64,000 nucleotides of DNA from Cephalotus follicularis (lineage: Eukaryota; Streptophyta; Magnoliopsida; Oxalidales; Cephalotaceae): the NCBI GenBank assembly GCA_001972305.1, contig BDDD01000984.1, positions 175,753-239,752 on the forward strand, read 5' to 3'. Below the pieces are notes generated by a model. It worked only from the letters and a program-made list of their open reading frames with translations, did no database searches and was not told where the DNA came from. Position 1 is the stretch's first letter. Each line of letters opens with the position of its first letter. Made by a program: the position numbers and the translations under genes. Of the stretch, positions 1-12,068 are shown piece by piece.

Positions 1-220
1 ACTTAAATATAAACGTAAAACTCAAGATTCAATTACATATCGTACCTCTTAACGTACAATAACTTACCTAACTCTAAGACCTGAACAACTTTACAATGAC
101 ACTACATGACTCAATTAGTACACACATATCTATGTACCTATGCACACAACGAACACATTTCCTAACTAAATCTTTATCGAACCACACAACTTTGGTACCT
201 TTTGTGCAAGACATTCCATT

Positions 221-605
221 TTCTGTAGCTGCGGAAAATATTTCTTTAGCTGAGGATAAGACCCTTTTAGCAACCTGACACTATAAATAACGTCTGCCGG
301 TAAAACCGGTGAACTTTAATGGACAAACCAAAGCCTAACTACAATACCAACACATGGACAATTAGTCATCATATGGGATATGCATATACCTCATTCTAAG
401 CAAATATACTCTCTAATTCCCCAACCTAAAATCGGAGAACTTAGTTCCGAGCGTTGACTATGAGGGACCATACTTTTTCTGTAGCTGCAGAAATAGTTTC
501 TGTAGCTGCAGAAACCAGGTCTTTTCGGACCCTTATTAACCTGTATTCTAAATGCGAAATCCGATTTTCTGTAGCTGCGGAATTCCTTTCTGTAGCTGCG
601 GAAAG
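221..605. repeat. Three pairs of 21-bp-spaced near-palindromes, class TTTCTGTAGCTGCAGAAA
   Basis: The near-palindrome TTTCTGTAGCTGCAGAAA (variants GCGGAAA) occurs as three pairs. The AGCT centres lie at 227 and 248, 483 and 504, and 573 and 594, so each pair is exactly 21 bp apart. The spacers are unrelated. Coordinates and spacing are read directly from the sequence; the role is unknown. This is the same arrangement as the GTCGAC-core clusters in the other LTRs of the window but with a different core. Confidence 0.8.
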
Positions 606-784
606 GAGGACCTGTCATCTTAAAGTGTGCTTACTCTTGGCAATCTGGGCCTTGCTGAGATTTTTACTTGGATCTACGTAAGACTCGTATACTAACGTAA
701 CAATGACACTGAACGTAATACCAACGAAAGGATTTTCACAATTTGGTAAAACTTTTCGAACGTACTAATAATACTAATAAACCC

Positions 785-970
785 ATGCTTTTACATATAA
801 ACAGTTTAATGCTTAAATATATAAAAGCTTGACAAACCCCTTCATAAAGGTTACTGTTTCTTGACTAAATTTCTAACTAATACTTTAGTTTCCATTAAAC
901 GCTTTTACATATTTAATACTTATATATATAAAAGCTTTACTAACCCCTTCATAAAGGTTTCTGTCTCTAT
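785..970. repeat. Diverged direct duplication, two copies about 113 bp apart
   Basis: Two copies share GCTTTTACATAT, then a run of TA with TAAAAGCTT, then AACCCCTTCATAAAGGTT. The first lies at about 787-862 and the second at about 900-968. They are separated by a short unrelated spacer and differ by small indels. It looks like a local duplication within LTR-like DNA. Confidence 0.6.
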
Positions 971-1088
971 ACATAACAAAATTCAATACTGAATAACGTT
1001 GAACACCTGCCTTTTCATATAAAATTTGTTTATATAAACTAGTTCATTTATACACATTAACGAACTGAACATGACACCTAACGAACAC

Positions 1089-1185
1089 GGACAACTAATA
1101 ATCGGCAGCACGATTATTGGACAACTAATGAATCGGCGGCACGATCATTGGACGACAACCAAACCAGCGGTACGATTTGTTGAAT
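1089..1185. repeat. Short tandem repeat of about 30 bp, three units, each with an inverted repeat
   Basis: Units start at 1089, 1119 and 1150, each beginning GGACAACTA or GGACGACAA, and each contains CGGC(A/G)GCACGAT or a variant. In unit 1 the arms AATAATCG and CGATTATT form an 8-bp inverted repeat around GCAGCA; unit 2 keeps it with one extra base. The third unit is diverged. Confidence 0.6.
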
Positions 1186-1880
1186 GCCTCCTGAACGAGG
1201 TTTTGGCAAGCGTTTGCCCCTGCCTCAATCTCACGTGCTGCAACCCCGGTCCTCCACCGCTGCCAGTACTGCTGACCTGACAGACCAAGGAAAAACCCTT
1301 GTATAAATGACGAACACAATTATATTGAAAACTCAATATGAACATGACACTCGTACGTATATAAAAATATACATATATGCCTCCATAAAAATGATACTTT
1401 TAAAGTACTGTACCGAGTAGTAGTACGTAAGTAAGTACTATGAGTAACGGAATAGTGAACTTGACATAAATACCAAAACAAGTGAATCGGCTCACTCCTG
1501 TTTCCGATTGGGGATGACATTGTCTAACTACCTCACCAGAAATGTGCCTCGTACGTGCCTCTAAATTTCTCTTCCGAATAATAAAAGAGAATAAAACCCA
1601 ATGACTTGTAAATAGTACAATAAACCAAAAACATTGCGACCTATAAACAATAGAACATAACATAATACAGTGCGAGGCAATACCCGCTAGTTGTCAATAC
1701 AAACCTAATAGCCCGTAGTGCATCATACCCTACGCACTACACAAGCCGAATATAAACTACGAAGGCGCTCTACAAAGACCTATTCTTTTCAAAATTTAAA
1801 ATACCATTAAAACGTATTCGGCCTAAAAATACAACTAACGGCATGGTGAAATATACAACAGATACAAGACACCTTTGCCC

Positions 1881-2930
1881 CGGCACTGTTGTTGCGTGGC
1901 TTAGGAGCATCGAGTGAAACTCGTATTTCACTTGAGCCTAACCCCGCAATGTAGTGGAGATCCATTTTGGTGCTATTGATATTAAGATACTTGTGTAACT
2001 CTGATACCCTCTATAGGGTACTTTGGAGAGCAAGGGTTAGAGGGTCATGGGCCGGCCCAAAATACAGAAGTTACCAGTGTCTACAATATCTCGATTATTG
2101 GAGGTTGTACCCACACTGCTAGGGTAGAACGTGTGAGCGGGTATGTAGAGTTACGTCGAGGGTGTTCCGGGGTTCTGTTGGGAAAACGGTCGTGCACCGA
2201 TCACGACACCTTCCGTTTTTAGGTTTCGGTTCGTCAATGATGTGTTACGTACGATCGGCGAGTCCAGATCGACATGTTGTATTTATTACATACTAGATGA
2301 TCAGGAGAAACTGATTCGTGATGGCGCTGTTATCCTTGAGATAACTATCTCTACAACTGAGAGGTTTATCTATTGGATACCACCCCAGCCAAGTTACAGT
2401 ACCGAGACGTGCGTGGACGTAGTCGAAATCTCATTTTGGGTTTACCGTTACTCTAATAGGTAGGCGGGTGTGTGTTCTCCCGTTGGTATGATGCTTTTCA
2501 GAAACGCCAAGTAGTTAACGGGATTCTTTCAACTTGGATACTGAACCTTGAAAACAGTGTTCCCTCATTCCCTAGAGTAAGAGTATTGGTGAATCCGTGC
2601 TCTAGGTTGGGAAATGTCTATCCCGTGATATACACATAAGTCAACTGTACCACTAGTTGATTAGACCACTCTGCCAAACCCTATTATGTATATCGGTCTA
2701 CGGTTATAATTACTTTATACGGTTATCTTGTGACTACCTTAATTCTTACATACTAAGTTCTCACACAGTATACAACTCTTGTACACAGACGTCGGAGGAG
2801 CAACGAACGTTCTTGTGGGATTAGATTGTTTATATGGATTCGGATGGTTCGTCTGGCAGGGAATTCCGATGGCTCATCTGATCTTATCGCGTCTTCCGTT
2901 TGAAACATGTCTTACGTTCCAGAGTCATCA
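1881..2930. other. No recognisable gene or element
   Basis: About 1 kb without a supportable coding region. The longest open frames are around 70 codons and have no recognisable motif. A string resembling a reverse primer-binding site (CTCTGATACC, around 2000) is not followed by an LTR start. The segment at 2830-2905 carries two copies of a GGATTCGGATGGTTCGTCTG-like phrase, reminiscent of short repeats inside the H-like LTR near 40861-40980, so it is probably LTR-derived. Confidence 0.4.
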
Positions 2931-3789
2931 CTTTCCCCTACCTTTGATTTCAAGTTAGGAATCGAAAGTCCACCTCTTTTAGTACTCCAACAGGTCACTT
3001 GAGTCCACAGGTACGCTTTGGCAACTCCCTGGTTCGTCCTGGCAGTTGGTGTGCAAGCTCCAAGCTCCAACAATGGCACACACACACACACTTTTTCTCT
3101 TTCTCTCTTCTCTCTTTCCTTCTGGTGTTATAAAACGAGAGAGATAGGTTGGGAGGGTTATTTTTATGCAGACACCTCCCACCTAACACATTTCTTCTGT
3201 CATCTAACAACCACACCCGAGATCTCTCCCACTTTCTTTCTTTCTGCAATTCTTTTTATTTTCTTTCTTTCCTTTTGCAGGTGGCATATGGCAGGTGAGG
3301 ATTCCTCTGCATGTTCCATGTGAGGACATGTTCTGGGCATCCCTGGCAATACACAGACATGCACAACACGTCAATATGCACTAGAAAAGGCGTTAGGTAG
3401 CCTTTAAACAATCCCCCCTTACATGACGTTCTGCCGATGAAGAACGTGCTGTCCATTCGCACAAAAGGCGTCGACGTCTTCCCTTAGACGTCGATGTCTT
3501 TTCCAGTTGGTAAGAAGGTGTCGATGCTTCCTTCCCGAGTCGACGTGCATGCCCATGCATTCACGTGTGCCCTGGCTCACAAAGGAGTCGACGTCTTTCC
3601 AAAAGACGTCGATGTCGTTCTCCCAGAACGTTGCCGTTTCAAGCTTAACATACACATTCCAATTCCAAGATCATAACTAGGGTTTGTAAGCATCTTTTGA
3701 GTCCAAAACTCAACATTCTCATAAATTCAAGTTTAATGATTACATCATAAATCCAAAATATTACATTCAGGAAAATACCGGGCGTTACA
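2931..3789 (-). repeat. LTR L, start (upstream) half on the reverse strand
   Basis: Read on the reverse strand it starts TGTAACGCCCGG (ending at 3789), the usual start of Tekay-type LTRs in this window. It has the same landmarks in the same order as LTRs J and G: a palindrome cluster, a TTTGCAGGT phrase, a pyrimidine-rich leader (3090-3280 on the plus strand) and a CCCCTACCT...GAGTTAGGAATCG-like block at 2935-2965, shared with B at about 37465. The other end (TGTGACA side) was not found, so the left coordinate is only where recognisable similarity starts. Confidence 0.6.
3466..3620. repeat. Palindrome cluster in LTR L, class AAGACGTCGACGTCTT
   Basis: Five or six copies of a GTCGAC/GTCGATG core occur here, flanked by A-G-A-C and G-T-C-T. 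The ideal form AAGACGTCGACGTCTT is a perfect palindrome. Two pairs are spaced 20-21 bp apart: at about 3467 and 3487, and at about 3588 and 3609. The core is shared with the other LTR families but the flanks are a class of their own. Confidence 0.75.
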
Positions 3790-5650
3790 GTTACGTGGGG
3801 GTACTACCTTTAAACATTAATCCTTTTAAAAATCTTACACATTGATAACATATAATCTTAACTTCTCATAATCTCAAGTGTATTTTACAACCTTCAACAA
3901 TAAGCTTCAAAAACATCATGCTCTCTTTTGAAACCAGTATGCACTATAACAAACAATTCTAGCGTCGTTACACTTATGCATCATCTGTCATATTACAAAT
4001 AGTAGCGGAAAACTAAACTTATTACATCATAAAAATAATTTATGGATAACATAAGTTTTTCAAAACTTCTTTTGCGAACTTCCTCTAAAGCTCGAAATTT
4101 CTTCGTTCATCCATTCCTTGGAAATTTTTTATTTAAAAACAAACATTGAAGGAATGAGCTTAAATAGCCCAGTAAGGGTTTCAAAATCAACATTTCATCA
4201 CATTCATTCTTTTCTATTCATATCTCATGAAATAGAACATTTCATAAACACTGAGGGGTTATATAAACTCAAAGAACCCAACTGAAACTTTTGCTTCACC
4301 GGGGCATTGTGCACTCCCCGATTATTATCCTTACATCACATGCTTGTCCAAGAGCACTCTCCGCTCATAAAATTAATCCCTCTTGGATCTCAATCCAAGA
4401 ATTGTTCATCTTAGTTTGTTACCTGTTCTCATTTCATAAAATCATTTCTCAATACTTTGAGCGATCAGCTCAAAGTATTCATACAAATAGATTCGTACAA
4501 CATTTGTAAAAATGAAATTACATATCGAAACATTCCTTTTCAGAGAAAATGTAAAGCTGTAAAGTTATAGGGGACATTTCAACAATTTTAGAATGATAAA
4601 GATCATAAATTTTCATTGAGAAACGAAGTTGCAATGAATTTTTGAAGTTGCAAATTCCATATGACAGCAGAATATGAGCTATAAATTTGAACACAGCTTT
4701 TCATCAAGAAATTGGCAGAAATTTGAAATTAATGAAACATAACAATTGTATAAGACATCGTATAGTTTTCAGAACAATCAACCGTTCCAAATTTCATCAA
4801 GAAATGAAAAATTTATGATTAAAACAATCTGCTACATCATTTCCAGAAATATCAGAAGAATACTTTGGCATAAAAGGGTAGAATTTTCCTTACTTTTGCT
4901 TCAATATTCTTCTCTTCACTTGAAATTATCTCAGCAAAACTCAGCATAAACAACTGAATTCAGGCCATCTACACATCTATAAATACGTTGAATGGAAGCT
5001 TGGAGGGTAACTTTCCTCCTATGAGTCACCATGCCACCTATTGGCATGTGCTCATAAAACCCATGTGCTGACACACACACTCTCTCTCCAAATTGATGAC
5101 ATTTGTCCTTATTCATCATTCCAACATCAAAATATCTGATTCCCTTTCTCCCTAGCTTTACACATGTCTCATAATTAATATAATTAATTCACAAAGTTCC
5201 AAAAAGCTAGATTTCCTCAACTGGTCTGCAGTTCAAAGCGCTGGCGCTTTGTACTAAAGTGTTGTCGCTTACGTATTATACCAATATTCTTTAACTCATT
5301 CACAAGTTAAAGCGTTGGTGCTTGGGGTAAAAAGTCACCGCTTTAAAGATGTTGCCCTGGATGAAAACGCACTGGTTTAAAGCTCCGCTATAAGGAGTTC
5401 AAGCGTCGTCGCTTGACAACTTAACCGTTGCGACTTTAACAAACCGTCATCACTTTAAACAATACTGTCGATGCCTTACTCTATCCAGTCGATGCTTTCT
5501 TCCTTTCTGTCGACACTTTCATCACAACATATGATACCAAACGTGCAACACAACGTACCATGCAAAATATCATACTCCACAACACATCACTCTTAGAGAA
5601 AGTACATTTTCATAAACAACAACTTAAATGAAATTTTTTTGATCATTACA
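3790..5650 (-). repeat. LTR M, reverse strand, probable
   Basis: The right end at 5650 reads, on the reverse strand, TGTAATGATCAAAAAAATTT, a plausible LTR start. Within it (5233-5520) is a cluster of AAAGCG(C/T)(T/G)GGCGCTTT-type palindromes, the first two spaced 21 bp apart (5240 and 5261). The left end abuts LTR L at 3789, so L may have inserted into M or the two may simply be adjacent; no target duplication was recognised. There is no gag or pol coding sequence, and none of the open frames has a known motif. Confidence 0.45.
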
Positions 5651-8600
5651 GGTGACATTTATCCAAACCCTAGTCTACGGTCGGAGCTGAGATGACAAAG
5701 GATGCGCGGCACACAAACCGATGACAGTGATAAAGCACTGGGGAACTGGCTTACCTATGATAGACGTGGTACTATGTGGTCCATGGATCTGAGGGTGATT
5801 GAAGATCACACCAAAACTATTAGTAGGATAGTCATACCATAACCATGGGATGTTCTGGGAAATATATCATTGAACCGGAATTCCAACCAAGCTTTAGGGT
5901 CCTGCCTGATTTTGGAATTGGTTGACGTGTGAAGGGCACAAGTCATTTCATGAGAGGTTAGCATCTAAGAGAGATGTTACTTTGCTAAAGAATATTTCAT
6001 TTGGTTGACATATGTCACTTCTTATGATGTGAGTGTGAACATCGCCTTAATGAAATATTCTCGCCGAAGGGTTTATTGTGAACTGATAAGTGCAGTTGGC
6101 ATTTATCGGTATGGAGAGAGTTTATGGGCATTGGTGCATTATGGACTTGGGAATTAATTTTCCTACTTTAGGGTGGTTATATGGTCGGCCCAAATGTGGT
6201 TTTAGAACACTTTATGCTCAAAGACTTGATTTTTTTTTACCACGATGTTGCATAGTTGAAAAAGTCTTAGTCTTTGGTCAACAATGTCATGCTTTGCATG
6301 ACTTATTTGATGCTCACGTTTGTTTGGTGATGTTGGCCGGCCCTTTGATGACAATATGTGACTCACACTAGAGAAAAAAATGACTTAGACATTTTGTGAA
6401 AGTATCTTGCTTTACTTTAAGTAGTAGCGATCATTTTTTCAACACACTAGTCTCACTTCGCTTTTCTCCGTCTGTCACTCTCTCCTTCTCCCTTTCTTCC
6501 CCACGTCTCCTCTTCCTACATTAATGAATATGGTGCAAAGCTTCAAGCTTGGAAGAAAAATGATCACAATAAATTACCCTCTCACCCTCCAAAGTTCATA
6601 ATAGGTGAAGATGGTTTCTTTCATGGATTCCATTTGCACTTATGATGAACATTAGTTTAGGTGGTGTAACTCCAACCTTCTCTTCATGGGATCTTGCTTC
6701 ACATGTGTTGCTGCTGTGAGCATGGGGAAGAATTTATGTGAAGATGGATTCATTGATTTCAAGTTTGGAGGAGCACACAAATTTGGGAAGTCGACAAGGA
6801 ATTAGGTAATTGAATTCTATCACTTCCTTTGCACTTGTGTGATGTTTTGTGAGATTTTTTCTGTTGGGTTGAGGGCTGGGATTTCCATCCCAGCCCTGCT
6901 GTTTTCTTGTAGTTTTTTACCCCATTCCATACCCTAAGGGTTTGTAATTGGTGGCTTAGAGTTTGGGGATGTACGCTATGGTGTATGTGTGCATTCCCTA
7001 ACCCGATTTGTTGTTTGGTGATATGGTGTTGGAATGGTTGTATTTAGGGTTTTGGGGGCAGGGTATGGAACCCTTCCCAATCCCAATTGCTGCCATTTTG
7101 TGCCCTTGAAAACCCATAGGGTTTGTCTAGGTTAAGGATTAGGGTTTTGAACCAAAGTGTTAGGGTATTGGCATGTTACCCTAGTGTTGAAAATTGGAGT
7201 GATCAATATTCGGGTAGAGTATTCCCAGCTCTAATCCGCCAACCCTACATGCTTGGAATGGTTATGTAGGTTTGATCGATAACTGAATTAGTGATCATAG
7301 GGCCTAATGGAACAATGTTGGACCTTGACATTTAGGGTATCCCTTTTAGGGATTGAAATTTTTTCTAAAATGTATTATGTAACCCTTATGTCCATATCGG
7401 TTCCAATCCTGGTTGAGCGTTTAGAACAAATGATATCAGAGACCCTAATTAGGCTCAATTGGATCTCCTTTTAGTGTCTAGTGACTTGTCATTAAGTCTC
7501 TTTAAGTTAGCCGAAATATGGACTCCAACCCTAGAGTGAAAGTTGGCATTTTTAGGTCATTTTGAATGTTCAATTCAAAGTGATTTTGCCAATTGTTAGA
7601 ACTAGTGTATATGACTCTTTGAATGGATTGTTTGGTGATCAAAGATTAAGACATTGGATTTTAATGATGCAAGGGAGAATTCTAACATCCTTGTGTATGG
7701 TTTAGGATATCAAACAGACCATGAAATGTCATTAAACGGGCGTTTAAAAGTGTCGAGAATTTTAGTTCGAAAACTGGTTACGTGCAAGAGTTTCTGTTCA
7801 TATTTTTTGCACAAGTGCGTGTAGACTTTATGGCTGTTACAATACACAGAAAGTTGGACTGGTTAGTGACATTCTGAGTGCCAGAATTTTTTGGATAGTT
7901 TTTGGTAGTCGTTGCTAACATTATGGCAGTTTTCACAACTCTTACTGACAGAATTACTGTAAGTTGCCTAACAGTTTCCTGCAAGCTTCCTGTAAACTTT
8001 TCTTTGCAGTTTCTGTGCAATCTTCACACAGTTACTGGCAGGAATACGTTATGGACTGGATAGGTACGCACCAGAGTGTGAAGACAAAGATTCGATTCAC
8101 TTATGCACATAGTTCTCTCTTATAATGAAAATATTCTAAAGGAATATTAATATTAGTTTATTCTAATATTTTTTATTGCATTATTCTTCACTTAAATTTC
8201 TCACGTGGAGAAACCATCAAATAAAATACAGTAAGAGGTTATATTTAGGGTCACTGGATTTTAATTAATTTAGTGTGAGTTACTTTTCATTTAGGCTGAT
8301 AGATAAATGACAAATCATTAAATATTAAAATTTTCACGTGTTTATTCATTAAATATAGAGATTATATTTTTTGAATTTCTTGTGCATGCTGGTAGACTTG
8401 GTACTCGACCTTGTTTTTGGTTTTCTTTTCATGGATGTTATTTAATTTCTTTATTACTATGGCATTCAATTGGTTTGTAATAAGGCTATCTGCGTGCGCC
8501 ATTAATTTCTCTTATCCATTATTTTTACAGTAAAATTTCCCTTCTCCCTCTTTATTTGTATTCTTATTTTTATTACATAAGGGAGTGTAAATTATTATGG

Positions 8601-9198
8601 GGATGCAAATGGAGCTTGAAGAGAGGATCAAGAAGAATACAAGATCAAGTAAAGGCCATGTATGTATGGTATGAATCATGGAATAAAGTAGTTATTAAAT
8701 AATAAGCACCTAGGAAACCAAGTGGTCACGTTTGGCTCACGTGATCACTATAATAGATGAAGTCCCAAGTCAGACCATTTTTTTAGGGTGCATAAGATGG
8801 ATGGTTTTTCTTTTCAAACAATCCAAACACGTCCAAGAATGCTCAGCCGTCCAAATGGATTGGCAGATAATTAATTTATCTAAAACGGCTATGGTAATAT
8901 ATAAAACTTGATGAGACCAAATACCTCCAACTTGTGAAATAATAAGTCCACAAGCGGTGGGACACCAGGGTGTCCTGTCGTTGGCCTTCCACGACCTTTG
9001 TTGACTGGTGTGGACATATTGGGGATAGCACTGCCACAGCAGAGATCCCCCATATGACCATTTCTATTCAATTTCAGTGTGAGGTGCACTGGAAGGAAAT
9101 GTCCATGTTTTGGCACTCTAACAAGCACACTTGTGGGGATCAAAACGGGTTTATTTCTTTGAGGATTGTGGGTTTGACTTATATCGAGATATTATGGT
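5651..9198. other. Unassigned 3.5-kb stretch
   Basis: I recognise no protein domain here. The longest frames are 80-93 codons and have no coding look. The sequence is AT-rich with a pyrimidine-rich patch at 6465-6520 and several AACCCTAGGGTT-like phrases at 6940-7200, as seen in the transcribed leader of plant LTRs, so an old LTR or non-autonomous element is possible. A minus-strand frame at 8889-9143 contains GRGRP, which resembles an AT-hook, but nothing else supports a gene. No terminal repeats or target duplication were found. Confidence 0.4.
6872..6897. other. Perfect 11-bp hairpin with a TTCC loop
   Basis: The arms AGGGCTGGGAT and ATCCCAGCCCT are exact reverse complements around a 4-base loop. 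No T-run follows and plants do not use rho-independent terminators, so it is not called a terminator. It may be chance or a remnant of an element end. Confidence 0.7.
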
Positions 9199-10029
9199 TG
9201 TAATACCCAGAATTTTTGGTAAATAAAAATATATGTATAAATGTACGATATTTTTAATGAACGATATTTCGGGCCAAAATGTATTGTTTTCGACTGGAAA
9301 TTGAATTAATTGAGAAAAGACTTTTGGGCCTTTAGTAGAAATTTATTGTATTATAATAAATGGAAATTGGGCTTAAAAATGTTATGGCCCGATTTAGAAA
9401 TGAATTAATGAATGAATATTGAGCTGTCCTTAGCAGCCCACAATGAGGAAGCTTTGGCTGGAAATGTGCAGTGGATTCTAGAGTTTTCTACTGGTGCTTA
9501 TAAAAAAGGGAAGTGTGGTGGTGGGGACGGCTGTTGGAAAAGGGAGAGAAGGAGACAAAGAAATGCCCATTTCTGGAGACTTCTTGTTTCCCTTTTCCCT
9601 CTCCTTAAATCCTACCCACCTTCAACTTTGTTAAAGACGGGAAGCAAAGGTAGAACCAGTGGAGAAAAATGAGCCCAATGTAAGATAAGGAGCAAACAGA
9701 GAAATTGTACCGGGCAAAGAAGGAGAAGCGTTGTAAATCTCGCTGATTTAATGTAGGATCTCCTACCAGCACTTCCTAATAATTTTAACTAATGTGTTCT
9801 ATGGTTGCTACTGTGGTGTGAATACATTAAGAAATGTGAGGATAGGATATCTTGTTTTCCTGAATGAATGAGTGAAAGGTTAGACTGTGTATAATGGTTC
9901 CCTGGGCATAATAGATTAAGTGTGTATATGTGGACAATAGTGGAATGCTAACACCTAGCACTAAGTAAACCATACCCATGCACCGAGCACACCACTTATG
10001 TGTGTGAGCACAAACTGTGCGTCCCAATA

Positions 10030-10900
10030 TACCAAGCGTGTGTGTGTTGAGTGTGTCATTACATGGGTCCCAGTGTGGCGTGCGTCATAGCCAACACGCG
10101 AGGACGCGATGCCATGCCAGGCCCTCCTCATGTCATGCGCCAGAGCAGGCAATGGCGCGAAACTCTCCACTGCCCAAGTCGACCACTACGGATGCCCGAG
10201 GAGCGGAGGACACCATTGTCCTCTGCCATGCGTCCCATCTACTGCCATAGCGCTGGGGATGCACCAGTGCCATTATTGAGGACAAGTGCGAAGGATGCAC
10301 CAGTACCATGTGCTGAGGTGCTAAGTGCCATACATCCAAGACGCTAGAGTCCTCCTCTGCCATGCGTCCAAGGATGCGCCAGTGCAAAGCGCCATTGTTA
10401 TCCTCTGTAAACGCCCAAGGACACCATATGTGGAGGACACCATAGTCCTATGCCATGCGTCCCATCCCCTGCAAGGCACCTAGGATGCCAAGGCTGATCT
10501 CTCCACTATCCCCTGCATGCGCCCAGTGCATGTCTGAGGTGCCAGGGATGCCAGTGCTGAGCTCTTCACCATCCACTGCGTACGCCCAAGGTGCCAAGGC
10601 GCCAAGGACGCAAGGCACCTAGCTCTCCACTGCCATGTCCTATGCATGCGTCCAGACATCCACCTATCAGGCCATCTCAGGCATGCATCCACATGCCCAG
10701 CACGGCACAGCACTAAGCTTTCCCTTGGACTGTACCCTAGCATATATGCGTCCGAGGATATACATTCAAGGATGTACCAGTGTAGCCCCATGCTGTGCCA
10801 TTCGTGTAGTGCATTATAAACGTTATGCATGCGTGCTCCCTTACCATGCAAGTAAGGCGTGGTCCTCTACCATCATGCGTCCAGCGCATGAGGACATGGC
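10030..10900. repeat. GC-rich block with recurring ATGCGTCC words inside LTR I
   Basis: ATGCGTCC recurs at about 10229, 10359, 10454, 10644, 10745 and 10874, with many related GGATGC and GCATGC words between. Composition is much richer in G and C than the flanks. Open frames in this block (up to 123 codons) are by-products of low stop density and carry no domain. Confidence 0.6.
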
Positions 10901-11040
10901 CTTAATTACTGCCTGCATGCATCACATACATGCATAATAATGTGACGTATTGTAGTAATAAATGTAGTATTTTAATAAAGGCAGACCTCACCGTAAATGT
11001 TAATGTACTGTTAATAGTAGTGAATGAAATGTAATGTACT

Positions 11041-11235
11041 TCACTGGATCACCACTGAGATGAGCACTACAGGGATCACCGACCGAGATGAGCCAGTAGG
11101 GATATTTCCGAGATGACCTAATGGGTCACAAAATTTGAGCTAAATTAGGTGGGTCACCGAGATAGCCCAATGGATCACCGATTGAGATGAGTCAATGGAT
11201 CACCGACTGAGATGATCCAGTGGATCACCGATCGA
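11041..11235. repeat. Tandem repeat of about 27-31 bp inside LTR I
   Basis: About six degenerate units are built on GGATCACCGA(C/T)(C/T)GAGATGA(G/T)CCA. The copies at 11170-11250 are the cleanest. It occupies the same relative place in the LTR as the 27-bp repeat of H and the 36-bp repeat of the H-like fragment in B. Confidence 0.7.
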
Positions 11236-11943
11236 ATGAGCCACATTAATTGAATAACTGATACTGTATAATGAATGTCTATGTTCCTCTCCTCTTCCTA
11301 TAACGCCTAGAGTGCGTATATTGCTCTTCCTAAAGCTGAGGACCTGAGGAACCGGTCTGCCTAAACTATAATGTTTATTCCTCCCGGATTCTCTGCCTCC
11401 AACGTCTGGAGTGTGTAACCGCTCCTCCTTAAGTAGGGATGTCACGAAAGGATTTATAATGACTGTTATGGAATGTTATGGAATGATTGACTGTTAAGGA
11501 AATGTACTATTATAGACTATACTGTTCTTACTGCATCTCTCATAGCATACATATTTATATTTGATGCATTGCACTTCACATATGCATGGGTAGGGGTTCA
11601 TACACAACCAGTGGTTGCAGACCCAGTACATTGTAATGTAATGGGTCAGGAATAGGTGGAGCCTCCTAGCAAGCAGAAGACTGAATCGGAGTAAGACTCC
11701 TGTTTCCAGTTGCAGTTCGACGACCCAAAAGTGTTACTGATTGGTCTGTGTTATGACCTACCAGTTTGTGGCAGAGCCTTTATATTAAATAATGTTGTAT
11801 GAACTGGGTTTTATCCACAAAGTTTATTGTTTAATGAATTTCTGCATGCATTATTGTATTGATTAAATGTTTTTAAATTTCTGCATTTTATTGAATGATA
11901 CTATTGGTAGCACGTCAACCTTTGGGGTTTGGGGCGTTACAGT

Positions 11944-11957
11944 TTTGGTATCTGAGA
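11944..11957 (+). other. Primer-binding site of element I
   Basis: TTTGGTATCTGAGA lies two bases after the LTR. It resembles the initiator-methionine tRNA site TGGTATCAGAGC used by most plant gypsy elements, with two changes. It fixes the LTR end and the plus orientation. Confidence 0.75.
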
Positions 11958-12068
11958 CGTGGTTCTTCTACGCTGGGTTTACCAGTAAGGAGTCCTTAGC
12001 TTATAAAGTTTATTGCATGCGAATAAAATGAATGGATATTAACCCTTTGTTGTTATACAGAAGTGAAA

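Larger units (their letters stand above)
1..1880. repeat. Unresolved LTR-like sequence at the left edge
   Basis: No coding sequence can be supported here; the open frames are short and overlapping. The stretch has the composition and internal layout of the LTRs elsewhere in the window: a cluster of phased palindromes (221-605), a short duplicated AT-rich segment (785-970), a small repeat rich in CGGC (1089-1185) and a patch at 1705-1745 with two near-inverted copies of a TAGTGCAT/CTACGCAC word. I could not find a TG...CA pair or a target duplication, so neither ends nor strand are defined, and the element may extend beyond the window. The assignment is by analogy only. Confidence 0.35.
9199..11941 (+). 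repeat. LTR of gypsy element I (5' LTR)
   Basis: It begins TGTAATACCC and ends GGGGCGTTACA, followed at once by a primer-binding site and a gag reading frame, so this is the 5' LTR of a forward element. Its length of 2.74 kb is normal for the Tekay-type LTRs here. It contains a GC-rich block (10030-10900) full of ATGCGTCC words and a tandem repeat at 11041-11235. The left flank (ATGGT, 9194-9198) has no matching copy in the window because the partner LTR is missing. Confidence 0.85.

Noticed and set aside
1998..2010. Possible reverse primer-binding site (CTCTGATACC)
   Set aside because: It is not followed by an LTR start and no gag is nearby.
6090..6371. 93-codon frame as a possible host gene
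   Set aside because: No recognisable motif, no intron-exon context and unremarkable composition; best left as unassigned.
8889..9143. 84-codon minus-strand frame with a GRGRP AT-hook-like motif
   Set aside because: A five-residue match is weak; no transposase or other domain, terminal repeat or duplication supports a gene.
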